DNA of 64,000 nucleotides, from the NCBI RefSeq assembly GCF_011752935.1, contig NZ_VWWO01000001.1, positions 2,480,001 through 2,544,000 of the forward strand, in the 5' to 3' direction. Origin of the DNA: Chitinophaga sp. Cy-1792 (GTDB lineage: Bacteria > Bacteroidota > Bacteroidia > Chitinophagales > Chitinophagaceae). Positions 45,011 through 52,217 of this stretch are shown in pieces; position 1 is the stretch's first letter; the number at the start of each line of letters is the position of its first letter. A program made the translations under genes and the position numbers. The notes under the pieces are model-generated. The model ran no database searches, was not told where the DNA came from, and saw only the letters and a list, made by a program, of their open reading frames with translations.

Positions 45011-46273
45011 ATGTATTCCAAAAAAATATGTACAAAGTACATAGGAGCCTATTTGTTTTCTGTATTGCTTGCAATCTTTACATTTTCCTGTAAAAAAGAA
45101 TCAGTTCCGAACAAACCTATGGAACCTTCAGCTGTTTCAAATAAGTATAATGTTGAATTGGCTTATCCTGGTATGGTAGGTGAATCTGTCGGTATAAAGT
45201 TGGGAAATGATAGTTGTTACCTGCGAAAGATAGGTGACAAATATATCTGGATGGGAGATATTGTGCTGGATAGCAAGCAAAAAGATTCATTGATCGCACG
45301 ATATGAAAACGTTTCAAATGCAAGAACGTTTCAGACTGATCTATTCACGCTATGGCCCAATGCGGAAGTTTTTTATGTCGTTGATCCGAGTTTCAATACA
45401 ATGCAGCAACAACAGATCAGTACTGCAATTAGTCATTGGGCATCCCTGACAGCACTTAAATTTACCCCCAGAACCACACAGGCCAATTATGTGAGATTTG
45501 TATTAGGAGCAGTTAATTCCGGATTATATTCTACCAGTATAGGGATGAATGGAGGACAACAGATTATTAATCTTGAAGCGGGTTTTGGTACCGGTAACGT
45601 TATTCACGAAATTGGTCATAATATCGGGTTTTTCCATGAACAATGTCGTACAGACAGGGATAAATTCATCAAAGTATATACTAGCAATATAATACCCCAG
45701 ACTGCCGAAGCACTCTATCAATTTAAAATTTATACAGAAATAGGAAAAAGAGGATATCAGCTTGGTAGTTTTGATTTTGGGTCAATAATGTTGTATTCTT
45801 CCACCGATTTCTCAACCTCAGCAGCCCCTGCGATGACAAAACTGGATGGGTCTCAGTTTACTGGCCAGCGGGACGGTTTGTCAAGCGGTGATATCGAAAC
45901 CGCCAATTACATGTATAAACCGGTCTACGCCTATTTTACCAAAGACATCAACTTTATATCTGATCCATCAGATATGTGGAACGATATCCGTGAAGAGGAT
46001 TATCAGATTAAATTCTTCTCCGATGCAAATTATACGCAGCCTGTTTCTTTAACTAACAGAGTAGTGATTAATTATACGTTTTACAGAACAGAGTTCAGGC
46101 AACGTGTGCCGACGACTACTTCCAAGACATACTCCATCACACTCGAGCCTGGAAGTAATACATACAACGTTGTTTCTACTTCCTGGCATTTAAGTTATGA
46201 TGGCAGTATGAACCCTATTGATGGTTCTTATAGTGAGGAGGCTTCGCTACAACCAGGAATAGGATACAGATAA
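45011..46273 (+). CDS. Astacin-type (M12A) metalloprotease lipoprotein
   Basis: This 420-residue lipoprotein's leader ends in FTFSCKKE (lipobox Cys 27). The catalytic domain at about 115-300 starts LWPNAEVFYVVDPSF and holds the full astacin zinc motif HEIGHNIGFFHEQCRTDRD at about 199-217, followed by a Met-turn-like SIMLYSS (about 258) with the expected Tyr. A C-terminal beta-domain of about 110 residues follows. Surface anchoring by lipid suggests digestion of external proteins or action on the host or biofilm matrix. It is monocistronic with a terminator at 46347-46387. Confidence 0.93.
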   Translation: MYSKKICTKYIGAYLFSVLLAIFTFSCKKESVPNKPMEPSAVSNKYNVELAYPGMVGESVGIKLGNDSCYLRKIGDKYIWMGDIVLDSKQKDSLIARYENVSNARTFQTDLFTLWPNAEVFYVVDPSFNTMQQQQISTAISHWASLTALKFTPRTTQANYVRFVLGAVNSGLYSTSIGMNGGQQIINLEAGFGTGNVIHEIGHNIGFFHEQCRTDRDKFIKVYTSNIIPQTAEALYQFKIYTEIGKRGYQLGSFDFGSIMLYSSTDFSTSAAPAMTKLDGSQFTGQRDGLSSGDIETANYMYKPVYAYFTKDINFISDPSDMWNDIREEDYQIKFFSDANYTQPVSLTNRVVINYTFYRTEFRQRVPTTTSKTYSITLEPGSNTYNVVSTSWHLSYDGSMNPIDGSYSEEASLQPGIGYR

Positions 46274-46346
46274 ATTTTTGCAGGAGAATGAAAGTCTCCA
46301 ATGTTTTAGGAGGATTGAGTCGTCCTGAAATAAGATGACAGATTTT

Positions 46347-46387
46347 AAAAAAATCCCGGGGGTCTTTAAGATTCCCGGGATTTTTTT
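46347..46387. terminator. Bidirectional terminator
   Basis: Stem AAAAAAATCCCGGG (46347-46360) with CCCGGGATTTTTTT (46374-46387) and a 13-base loop, between convergent genes at 45011 and 46398. Confidence 0.9.
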
Positions 46388-46397
46388 GTTACGTACT

Positions 46398-46859
46398 TTA
46401 ATTTTGTTTCCCCATATAGTAAGGAATAAACGTTTGCGTAAAACAAGCTTTATCTGTTTTGAATATACCTTTCGCAAATGCTTCTTTATGTGATTCCGGT
46501 AGCTTCTTAAATCTTTTCATTCGAAGTTTGTCTACCTTTTTGAGTGTCATAAAATCATAATGACCGCTTAATAGCATTATAACCTCTGCTTCATCACAAT
46601 TATCTGCAAGCACAATGTTTGTTGGTTCCATTCCAACAAACCTAAAAATTAGTTTATTCACGGAATCAGGTATTTCTATCTGGAAAAAACCATTTAAATC
46701 TGTTTTGCCAGCTTCAGATTCATCATTAATCCTGATTGATACAGATGGCACAGGCTGAAAATCTTTATCAATCACCCGGCCTTTGATTGTTTTATGCTGC
46801 GCATAGAGACTATAAGCAGAAACAATGCTTACGATAAAAGTGATAATTAATTTCTTCAT
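46398..46859 (-). CDS. Exported carboxypeptidase-like regulatory domain protein
   Basis: This 153-residue protein has signal peptide MKKLIITFIVSIVSAYSLYA. A single carboxypeptidase D-like beta-sandwich follows at about 25-105 (KTIKGRVIDKDFQPVPSVSI, TDLNGFFQIEIPDSVNKLIF), the same module found at the N-terminus of SusC proteins. A basic C-terminal tail (LRMKRFKKLPESHKEAFAKG) follows. Alone, the domain has no enzyme function; a role in the cell envelope is likely but unproven. Confidence 0.85.
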   Translation of the reverse strand: MKKLIITFIVSIVSAYSLYAQHKTIKGRVIDKDFQPVPSVSIRINDESEAGKTDLNGFFQIEIPDSVNKLIFRFVGMEPTNIVLADNCDEAEVIMLLSGHYDFMTLKKVDKLRMKRFKKLPESHKEAFAKGIFKTDKACFTQTFIPYYMGKQN

Positions 46860-47346
46860 TTTAAGATCATTATTTTATAGGTATATATTCATGTGTATAA
46901 TCATATTTAAAGGCCGCAGGCTCGTGATGAGAGGGGAGGAACAATTGCGGTAAGTCTGCAGTTGCTACCTGGAAGAAGGTGGCCGGGTGCTGACCTGCAC
47001 ATTATCATAAGAGGTAAGCTGCCGTATAGGAATGCTGGCAATAGTCCTGGTTACATTCATTTGGGTATAACTTTTACAATACAGTTATTATCTTGATTAA
47101 ATGCAGATTTTGGTATACTACAGCTCCTGCTGAAGCTTTCTGTTTTTCCTCCAACTTAAGTAATGAAGGGGCAAAAGAACAGATATGGGCAATTAACAAA
47201 CTTAAAGAAAGTAATAAATAATTACTGATGAAATACCATCTATGTGTTATCATCCATTAATCCGGTGATGATCAGTTTTTTATCCGAAATTATCATTCAG
47301 TGGCAGAGGGAATCAGATTTCAGAGAAATAAAGAAATAGAAGTTTT
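46860..47346. other. Intergenic region without a convincing gene
   Basis: Both strands carry only short frames. A stop-bounded plus frame at about 47037-47220 without ATG reads like protein (WYTTAPAEAFCFSSN) and a minus frame near 46980-47045 reads SIPIRQLTSYDNVQVSTRP; either may be a gene remnant. Confidence 0.3.
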
Positions 47347-47390
47347 GATATTTTGCCAGCATTCTTATTGTAAGATGCTGGCAAAATATC
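47347..47390. terminator. Strong hairpin downstream of small minus-strand gene
   Basis: A perfect 16-bp stem GATATTTTGCCAGCAT (47347-47362) with ATGCTGGCAAAATATC (47375-47390) and a 12-base loop, 10 bp beyond the stop of the gene at 47401. On the minus strand no pure T-run follows, so it may stabilise the mRNA end rather than terminate. Confidence 0.6.
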
Positions 47391-47400
47391 GGGTAAGGAA

Positions 47401-47643
47401 CTATTCACCTGCTTCTCCCGGGGAAAGGCTTATTTCATTATTCTCATTAAGGCCTTTAATCTTAGCCAGGATTTGTTTAGGTGATGTTTTACCAAATCTG
47501 ACAATTACTTCAAGGGGTATCTCTCCAGCATTATTACTATCATCCACAAGTACCATAAGTTTATAATCGGTCTGCTGTAACTCGTCATAACTAATCCCTA
47601 AAGAATTAGCTAATGTTTGGTCTTGTTCTTTTGTTCTTTCCAT
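47401..47643 (-). CDS. Small hypothetical soluble protein
   Basis: An 80-residue protein starting MERTKEQDQTLANSLGISYD at 47643 (the frame extends to 47718, but the upstream part looks non-coding). It has an N-terminal helix, a beta pair (YKLMVLVDDSNNAGEIPLEV, IVRFGKTSPKQILAKIKGL) and an acidic tail. No leader, no known motif. Strong hairpin behind the stop. It is probably a real small cytosolic protein. Confidence 0.6.
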   Translation of the reverse strand: MERTKEQDQTLANSLGISYDELQQTDYKLMVLVDDSNNAGEIPLEVIVRFGKTSPKQILAKIKGLNENNEISLSPGEAGE

Positions 47644-48037
47644 AATATGTGATTTTTGGAGTTTGTTAGGAATGCTAATATAAGAAAATAATTCGTATGT
47701 GAATATTTTATCTGGCAAGTTATAGGCAGGTAGCCAACAAGGCGATTAACAGGAGAATAGCAAAGGTATATTAATAACGGCTGACCTGCTCCTACGTCAG
47801 AATTATTGCTATGTTTCATGTGTTAAGGGGTATATACGGTAGTTCTGTTTTTTTAAAAAATCAATCTTACTTTATGCGTTACTGTTAGAAAATGTGAAAA
47901 GCAACAGTGCTATTCTTTTTTTTAAATATATAAATAATTGTTATGTGTATAACTGCAGCATAATCTCATTTTTTGCCTTATCAAACATTATGTATCTTCC
48001 AAACTTTAAAGTTAATCTCAACCCCTTAACGCATCCA
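47644..48037. other. Intergenic region before the deaminase gene
   Basis: No gene seen. It holds the divergent control regions of the 80-residue protein and the deaminase; the nearest -7-like box is TATCTTCC (about 47994), a weak match to TAnnTTTG. Confidence 0.3.
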
Positions 48038-49456
48038 ATGAAACGCATAACACTTTTGTCTGTCATCATGCTTTGCTGCATAGCAGTATGGGCCCAGAAA
48101 GCTGAATCCTATTTTAATAAGGTAAGGAACAATAATGTCCTGTTAACCGCTTTTATCAATGGAATGCCCAAAGGTGGAGATCTGCACCATCATTACAGCG
48201 GCGCCGTTTATGCCGAAACGTATATCAACTATGTAATCGACAAAGATTATTACATCAATATAAAAACACTTGATGTAGCAGAGAACAAAGCTAATACGGA
48301 CGACTGGTACCAGTTTTCTGCACTTAAATCCAAAGGACAACTGGAGGATTATAAAGAGAAACTGTTCCAGAAATGGTCCGCAAAAGATTATGATAACAGC
48401 ACGGCTTCAGATAAACTCTTTTTTGACAGCTTTGCCGCTTTTGGAATTGCTGTAACACCTACCTATGAAGAAGGTATGAAAGAGATGAAATTTCGGGCCA
48501 TCAGGGAAAACGTTAGCTATATAGAATGCATGTTTGGCAGCATTCCCTGCCCGGTAGTTATACCAGAAGCAAATGATCTCAATAAACGCTTTATCAGCCT
48601 GCAGCAACAGAAAGATGACAGTAGCTCCTGGCATCTGATAGACTCTCTTTTCCCGGTATTAATGTCCAAAGATATCACCGCCTGCGGTAAGAAATTCTAT
48701 GATGAAATATTGCTGGCCAATCATCAGAAATGGAATATCGATGATGATCAATTTACCATGCGCTATCAAACCGCTGCTAACAGGAACCAGCAACCGGTGG
48801 AATTCTTCAAAAACCTCATCGTGGCTTTTGCTACCGCTGCCGATCCTGAATGCAAACTCGTAACCGGTGTTAATATCCTCTCCCCGGAAAACGGAGAGGT
48901 TTCTATGCGCGATTATCATCTGCAAATGCTGATGTTCAAATATTGCCATAACCGATTTCCTGCAGTAAAATACGCAATGCATGCAGGTGAACTTACCATC
49001 GGACTCGTAAGGCCGGAAGACCTCACCTGGCACATCAATGAGGCGGTATTTACTGCCGGCGCCAAAAGAATTGGCCACGGTGTGGATATTGCCTATGAAA
49101 ACAAACCATATGAACTGCTGCACTACATGAGCATTCATAAAATTCCTGTGGAGATAAACCTGACTAGCAACGAATTCATCCTCCATGTGAAAGACGACCG
49201 CCACCCAATTACACTCTATCTCAACCATCAGGTGCCTGTTGTTATCAGCTCCGATGACCCTGGAATATTAAGGACCAGCCTTACCGAACAATACGTGCTG
49301 CTGGCATCCCGGTATAAATCTATCAGCTATAAGGATATCAAAACAATGGTATACAATAGTATCAACTATAGCTTTATCAAAGACCAATCAACGAAAGATA
49401 AACTGAAAGCTGCGCTTGACAACCGTTTCCAGGTATTTGAATCCCAGTTTCATTGA
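48038..49456 (+). CDS. Secreted adenosine deaminase-like enzyme
   Basis: A protein of about 472 residues; start at 48038 chosen because MKRITLLSVIMLCCIAVWAQ is a clean signal peptide, while the frame upstream to 47894 is not. Motifs of the adenosine deaminase family are in order: MPKGGDLHHHYSGAVYAETY (metal-binding HxH), YAMHAGELT, AKRIGHGVDIAYEN, and SSDDPGILRTSLTEQYVLLA (metal Asp-Asp). The length and exported form are like the ADGF/CECR1 branch. It would convert adenosine to inosine outside the cytoplasm, for nucleoside salvage or for modulating host signals. Monocistronic. Confidence 0.9.
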   Translation: MKRITLLSVIMLCCIAVWAQKAESYFNKVRNNNVLLTAFINGMPKGGDLHHHYSGAVYAETYINYVIDKDYYINIKTLDVAENKANTDDWYQFSALKSKGQLEDYKEKLFQKWSAKDYDNSTASDKLFFDSFAAFGIAVTPTYEEGMKEMKFRAIRENVSYIECMFGSIPCPVVIPEANDLNKRFISLQQQKDDSSSWHLIDSLFPVLMSKDITACGKKFYDEILLANHQKWNIDDDQFTMRYQTAANRNQQPVEFFKNLIVAFATAADPECKLVTGVNILSPENGEVSMRDYHLQMLMFKYCHNRFPAVKYAMHAGELTIGLVRPEDLTWHINEAVFTAGAKRIGHGVDIAYENKPYELLHYMSIHKIPVEINLTSNEFILHVKDDRHPITLYLNHQVPVVISSDDPGILRTSLTEQYVLLASRYKSISYKDIKTMVYNSINYSFIKDQSTKDKLKAALDNRFQVFESQFH

Positions 49457-49539
49457 TAGGAAGGCGGCAATAATCCGCTGAATTAACTATAGACTTGAGT
49501 TGCCTGAAAAAAATTATTGGGAAGAAACCTTACCGCTTT

Positions 49540-49647
49540 ATTAGCGCAAGCCCCCACCGCGTGAAGCGCGGTGGGGGCTTGTAAAAAGTAGAATGTGTAT
49601 GTATTTACCGGATCAATCGAAGTAGCCCATAGTAACGGCACCTGTGA
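49540..49647 (-). ncRNA. Y-RNA-like unit F, truncated last unit with terminator hairpin
   Basis: It begins like the other units (minus strand UUCACAGGUGCCG, hairpin, CUACUUCGAU at 49616-49647) but has no T-arm, acceptor hairpin or D-arm. Instead it runs into a 15-bp GC-rich stem, CAAGCCCCCACCGCG paired across 49547-49581 with a TGAAG loop, then U-rich sequence at 49510. It is best read as the decayed end of the array with its terminator. Confidence 0.55.
49547..49581. terminator. Strong hairpin terminator at the end of the Y-RNA-like array
   Basis: Perfect 15-bp stem (49547-49561 with 49567-49581), loop TGAAG. On the minus strand it ends the array. It also lies between the convergent deaminase gene and the array, so it can serve both. 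Confidence 0.8.
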
Positions 49648-49661
49648 ATGGCTTAATAGAA

Positions 49662-49791
49662 CAATCAGGCAAAAAACGTATTGAGTGCTTTTGCGTGCGA
49701 AATGCTATCTCTCAGCGCACAGGTGGACCGGAGGCAGGATAACATCTGCTACCCATGTATGAAGTAACTCAAGACTACGACACTGATTGCC
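49662..49791 (-). ncRNA. Y-RNA-like unit E, partly decayed tRNA mimic
   Basis: The 5' end GGCAAUCAG (49791-49783) pairs with the 3' end CUGAUUG (49668-49662). Between lie the conserved hairpin (GUCGUAGU...GUUACUUC, 49782-49761), a weak T-arm (GCAG-AUGUUAUC-CUGC), a degenerate acceptor hairpin, a D-arm-like stem GUGCG...CGCAC with a 16-base loop, and the conserved 3' segment ACGUUUUUUGCC. Length 130 nt. Less tRNA-like than units A-C. Confidence 0.6.
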
Positions 49792-49830
49792 AAAAGAATT
49801 CTAAGTATAACATCAATGGATAAACGAATT

Positions 49831-49962
49831 GCAAGGCAATCAACCATTACGGGTGAAAATGTGTAGACTTAATGCCATTGGAATTATCAGAGAAAGGGTG
49901 TAGACTTGAACCCCATTAACGACTGCCGGGTAGAAGTAACCCGCAATTTGCGAGACCTGTGA
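49831..49962 (-). ncRNA. Y-RNA-like unit D, degenerate
   Basis: It starts UCACAGG (49962-49956) and has the conserved core as GUCUCGCAAAUUGCGGGUUA ending in CUUCUAC. The closing helix has lost several pairs (3' segment CCUUGC). Its interior holds a T-arm-like GGGGUUCAAGUC and two direct copies of AATGG(n4)AAGTCTACAC, instead of clear acceptor and D-arms. Spacers on both sides match those around units A and F. Confidence 0.5.
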
Positions 49963-49972
49963 AAAATTTAAT

Positions 49973-50121
49973 AAAGCGGTTGGGCAAAAAACCTAGTGAG
50001 GACTATTTTCATAGTTTAGTGCTCTATCCAGTTGAGCTACATCTGTTTTTGATGGCAGGACTCGAACCCACAACCGCCTAAATCCCCGAAGTAACCCACT
50101 AACAACGGCACCAACCGCTTT
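49973..50121 (-). ncRNA. Y-RNA-like unit C with circularly permuted tRNA module
   Basis: The ends pair over 11 bp: AAAGCGGUUGG (50121-50111) with CCAACCGCUUU (49983-49973). Inside, in order: conserved hairpin GGUGCCGUUGUU...UUACUUCGG; T-arm GUGGG-UUCGAGU-CCUGC (50071-50055); closed acceptor hairpin CAUC-(7)-GAUG (50054-50040); D-arm GCUC-AACUGGAUA-GAGC (50037-50021); conserved GUUUUUUGCC. T-arm before D-arm rules out an ordinary tRNA. A -7 box TACTTTTG on the minus strand (50130-50123) would start the RNA near 50118, at GCGGUUGG. Confidence 0.8.
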
Positions 50122-50122
50122 G

Positions 50123-50149
50123 CAAAAGTATATATTTTTTTCCGAAACT
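50123..50149 (-). promoter_or_regulatory. Promoter of Y-RNA-like unit C
   Basis: The minus strand reads TTTA (near 50149), an 18-bp A/T-rich spacer, then TACTTTTG (50130-50123), which fits TAnnTTTG. Predicted start about 50116-50118, at the 5' strand of the closing helix of unit C. This suggests a separate transcription start inside the array. Confidence 0.6.
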
Positions 50150-50164
50150 AAAGATCTGATAAAT

Positions 50165-50299
50165 GACAACCGGGCAAAAGCGTAATAAGCCTATAAACGT
50201 TGAACGCTCTACCAACTGAGCTACACTGGTTTCCCAGCAGCAGGGATCGAACCTGCGACCCATAAATCGAAGTAACTCATTACTACGGCACCAGTTGTC
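50165..50299 (-). ncRNA. Y-RNA-like unit B with circularly permuted tRNA module
   Basis: The ends pair over 9 bp: GACAACUGG (50299-50291) with CCGGUUGUC (50173-50165), one G.U. In order: conserved hairpin GGUGCCGUAGUAAUGAG...UUACUUCGAU (50293-50266); T-arm GCAGG-UUCGAUC-CCUGC with loop UUCGAUC (50256-50240); acceptor stem CUGG-GAAA-CCAG, a GNRA-capped hairpin (50237-50226); D-arm GCUCAGUUGGUAGAGC (50221-50206); conserved ACGCUUUUGCC. All tRNA elbow elements are near consensus. This is the best-preserved unit. Confidence 0.85.
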
Positions 50300-50335
50300 A
50301 AAGAATTTTAGGTATAACATCAATGAATATACGAA

Positions 50336-50465
50336 TCACAGGGCAATTAACGTTGCAGGGTTTTCTCATCCGGCGCGTCACCTCCCGCCCTCACCAATGG
50401 TGAGTGAGGAATCGAACCTCATCTCCGAATCCCATCGAAGTAGCCTGTAACTACGGCACCTGTGA
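50336..50465 (-). ncRNA. Y-RNA-like unit A with circularly permuted tRNA module
   Basis: The ends pair over 7 bp: UCACAGG (50465-50459) with CCUGUGA (50342-50336). In order: conserved hairpin GUGCCGUAGUUACAGG...CUACUUCGAU; T-arm UGAGG-UUCGAUU-CCUCA (50421-50405); acceptor hairpin CUCACC-AUU-GGUGAG (50404-50390); D-arm-like GGCG-(10)-CGCC (50389-50372); then AAUUGCC before the closing strand. Length 130 nt. It lies about 100 bp downstream of the Ro60 gene on the same strand. Confidence 0.82.
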
Positions 50466-50469
50466 ATAA

Positions 50470-50533
50470 TTTGATAAAGCGGCAAGGCAAAAAGCGCAAT
50501 GAGTCTTTTTTGATGCAGTACCACTTTATCAAA
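50470..50533 (-). ncRNA. Short hairpin unit between the Ro60 gene and the Y-RNA-like array
   Basis: A 64-nt element with a 13-bp closing helix: UUUGAUAAAGUGG (50533-50521) with CCGCUUUAUCAAA (50482-50470), one G.U. It keeps the GCGCUUUUUGCC segment that precedes the 3' closing strand of the other units but has no T-arm, acceptor or D-arm. It begins 32 bp after the Ro60 stop. It could be a Y RNA without the tRNA module, a processing signal or a terminator. Confidence 0.6.
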
Positions 50534-50565
50534 TAAATGCTTTTCAGGGAAAACAAACAGAATGA

Positions 50566-52089
50566 CTATAATTGAATGGCGGATATATGTTCCAATGCAT
50601 CTTGTCCTTTATCAATTGCCTCCATCACTTCAAACACTTTGTCACTCCATCCGGAGATCAGGTGCACATCATTCTCCTCAATACTCAGGGGAGTATGACC
50701 CAATCCCGCCAGGTCGAACAGGTAGAGCTTTGCAGCAGGGAACAATTGTTTATATGCTGTCCAGTTCTGTTTCATGGCATTGATGTGTGTATTATGTTTT
50801 GTGCTCCACATCTGGCAATCCGTGAAGAACATTATTTTATCTGCCTGATATTTTCTTTTTACCAGATCTTCCAATACCAGGTGTGCGTTGGTGCTGTATC
50901 CCACTTCGCCTTCTCTTTTATAGAAAGCGTCTATGTTGGCAAGGATATTCTTTCCCGGGAGGTTCACCACTTTCCACGTATCGCCGAACATACCGCTCAT
51001 CACGTTGTCGCATTTGGACTGCAACATCATTCCCAGCATCAGCCCGATATCGTACGACAGTATTTTGCTTTTGGCAGAAACAGACCTTTGCATGGAGCCA
51101 GATACGTCGCAGGCGATGACTACCCTGGTATTGGCATTGAACCCTTTCAGGTTGGCAATGCTGGCATGTAAAGCCGCTTCCAGCGCTTCCATCACTTTCC
51201 CTGTCATTCCGTGACGTACTTCCCGCAGTTCGCGGTAAGCAGCCAGAAACCGGAAAGGCAACTGTTTTGATTTTCTGACAGCTTCAGGGTAAGACAGCAG
51301 GTCGCATACATCTTTTATATGCTCGTAGCTGATCTCTGCTTCCAGCATGTTGCGCAGGTTACGCATCAAGGCCATATAGCCCAGATCCTGACTATCTATC
51401 AATGCTTCCCAGGTATCGCGGAATGCTTTTTTCTTTTCTTCCTCGTTGGCATACTTTACCTGTCCCGCAGCGGAAAGCTGCGTTTCCCAGGTAAATGGTG
51501 TAGCCAGTTCCTTTTTGGCTATTTTATTGAACAGTTCCTGTTGTGCTTCATTTTTCGCTTTAGGATGTACGAGGAACAGGGCATCCCGCAAGGTGATGGC
51601 TGTTTTTCGGTCATATTTCGCGAACTGATATTCATCGAAACGGTTGAAGGCTGTGGTCAATCCTTTCTGCACTTGCTTACTCAGCTTATGCAGTTTTTTC
51701 GTCTCTTTACGTTCGTTGGCCATGGTGTAGTAGGCCAGCAACTCGGTAATTTCATCTGCACGTTGTACCACTCTGCCTACTGTCTGGCTAACAAGGGCAT
51801 CACCACTGTGTTTTTTGGCCAGTTCTACTGCCAAAACCATGGGGATGCTGCGCATATACATTTTTTCACGGGCGTATACCGCCAGCTTTGCTACGAATAC
51901 AGGATCGGTTTTAGCCATCAGACCACGGATACGATTCAGTTTTTCTGCTCCTTTTTCATAGAACTGATCGCTCAATGAAGCCGTTACCACGCTGGTGTAC
52001 AGCTCCATTTCCGGGGTCAGCTTGTACGCCGTATATCCTTCATGGTTAGTTGTTAACTGTGTGCCGCGTTTAAGAAAATTGAATTTCAT
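50566..52089 (-). CDS. rsr: TROVE domain protein, Ro60/Rsr orthologue
   Basis: A 507-residue cytosolic RNA-binding protein. The N-terminal two thirds form the helical TROVE ring: NHEGYTAYKLTPEMELYTSV, VAKLAVYAREKMYMRSIPMV, GRVVQRADEITELLAYYTMA, RDALFLVHPKAKNEAQQELF. The C-terminal third is a von Willebrand A-type domain with an intact metal site: VVIACDVSGSMQ (DxSxS-like, about residue 325) and IMFFTDCQMW. In Deinococcus and Salmonella the protein binds Y RNAs and links them to exoribonuclease PNPase for RNA decay and quality control. The downstream array of tRNA-mimic units on the same strand fits this pairing. No RtcB/RtcA genes are seen nearby. Confidence 0.93.
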   Translation of the reverse strand: MKFNFLKRGTQLTTNHEGYTAYKLTPEMELYTSVVTASLSDQFYEKGAEKLNRIRGLMAKTDPVFVAKLAVYAREKMYMRSIPMVLAVELAKKHSGDALVSQTVGRVVQRADEITELLAYYTMANERKETKKLHKLSKQVQKGLTTAFNRFDEYQFAKYDRKTAITLRDALFLVHPKAKNEAQQELFNKIAKKELATPFTWETQLSAAGQVKYANEEEKKKAFRDTWEALIDSQDLGYMALMRNLRNMLEAEISYEHIKDVCDLLSYPEAVRKSKQLPFRFLAAYRELREVRHGMTGKVMEALEAALHASIANLKGFNANTRVVIACDVSGSMQRSVSAKSKILSYDIGLMLGMMLQSKCDNVMSGMFGDTWKVVNLPGKNILANIDAFYKREGEVGYSTNAHLVLEDLVKRKYQADKIMFFTDCQMWSTKHNTHINAMKQNWTAYKQLFPAAKLYLFDLAGLGHTPLSIEENDVHLISGWSDKVFEVMEAIDKGQDALEHISAIQL

Positions 52090-52109
52090 ATCCTTTGGGT
52101 TTATTGTGT

Positions 52110-52160
52110 GTGATTGACCTTACAAAGATGCGAGTGTATCTACGCAGTCTTTTTGCGTAG
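52110..52160 (-). promoter_or_regulatory. Promoter and palindromic operator of the Ro60 gene
   Basis: The inverted repeat CTACGCA-GTCTTTT-TGCGTAG (52140-52160) lies about 50-70 bp before the ATG at 52089. On the minus strand CATCTTTG (about 52129-52122), one base off TAnnTTTG, follows it by about 10 bp. The palindrome would therefore overlap the -33 region, suggesting control by a dimeric regulator. No regulator gene adjoins. Confidence 0.5.
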
Positions 52161-52217
52161 GTCAAAAAACTTTATTTTTTTTAATTATTTATTTCGACGC
52201 AGATTGCATGTTGACAA

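Noticed and set aside
50021..50256. Ordinary tRNA genes, suggested by T-loops and D-arms on the minus strand
   Set aside because: The T-arm precedes the D-arm, there is no anticodon arm between D and T, and the acceptor strands are joined by a short loop. The elements belong to permuted tRNA mimics.
50099..50323. 74-codon minus frame across Y-RNA units B and C
   Set aside because: It crosses structured RNA and a promoter box and has no protein-like composition.
49616..50463. CRISPR array, suggested by six spaced copies of CGAAGTA...ACGGCAC
   Set aside because: Copies vary, spacing is uneven (about 140-175 bp), and the spacers contain conserved RNA structure. No cas genes are near.
51319..51978. 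219-codon plus-strand frame opposite the Ro60 gene
   Set aside because: Antisense shadow; Phe/Cys-rich and without a start context, while the minus strand encodes a conserved protein.
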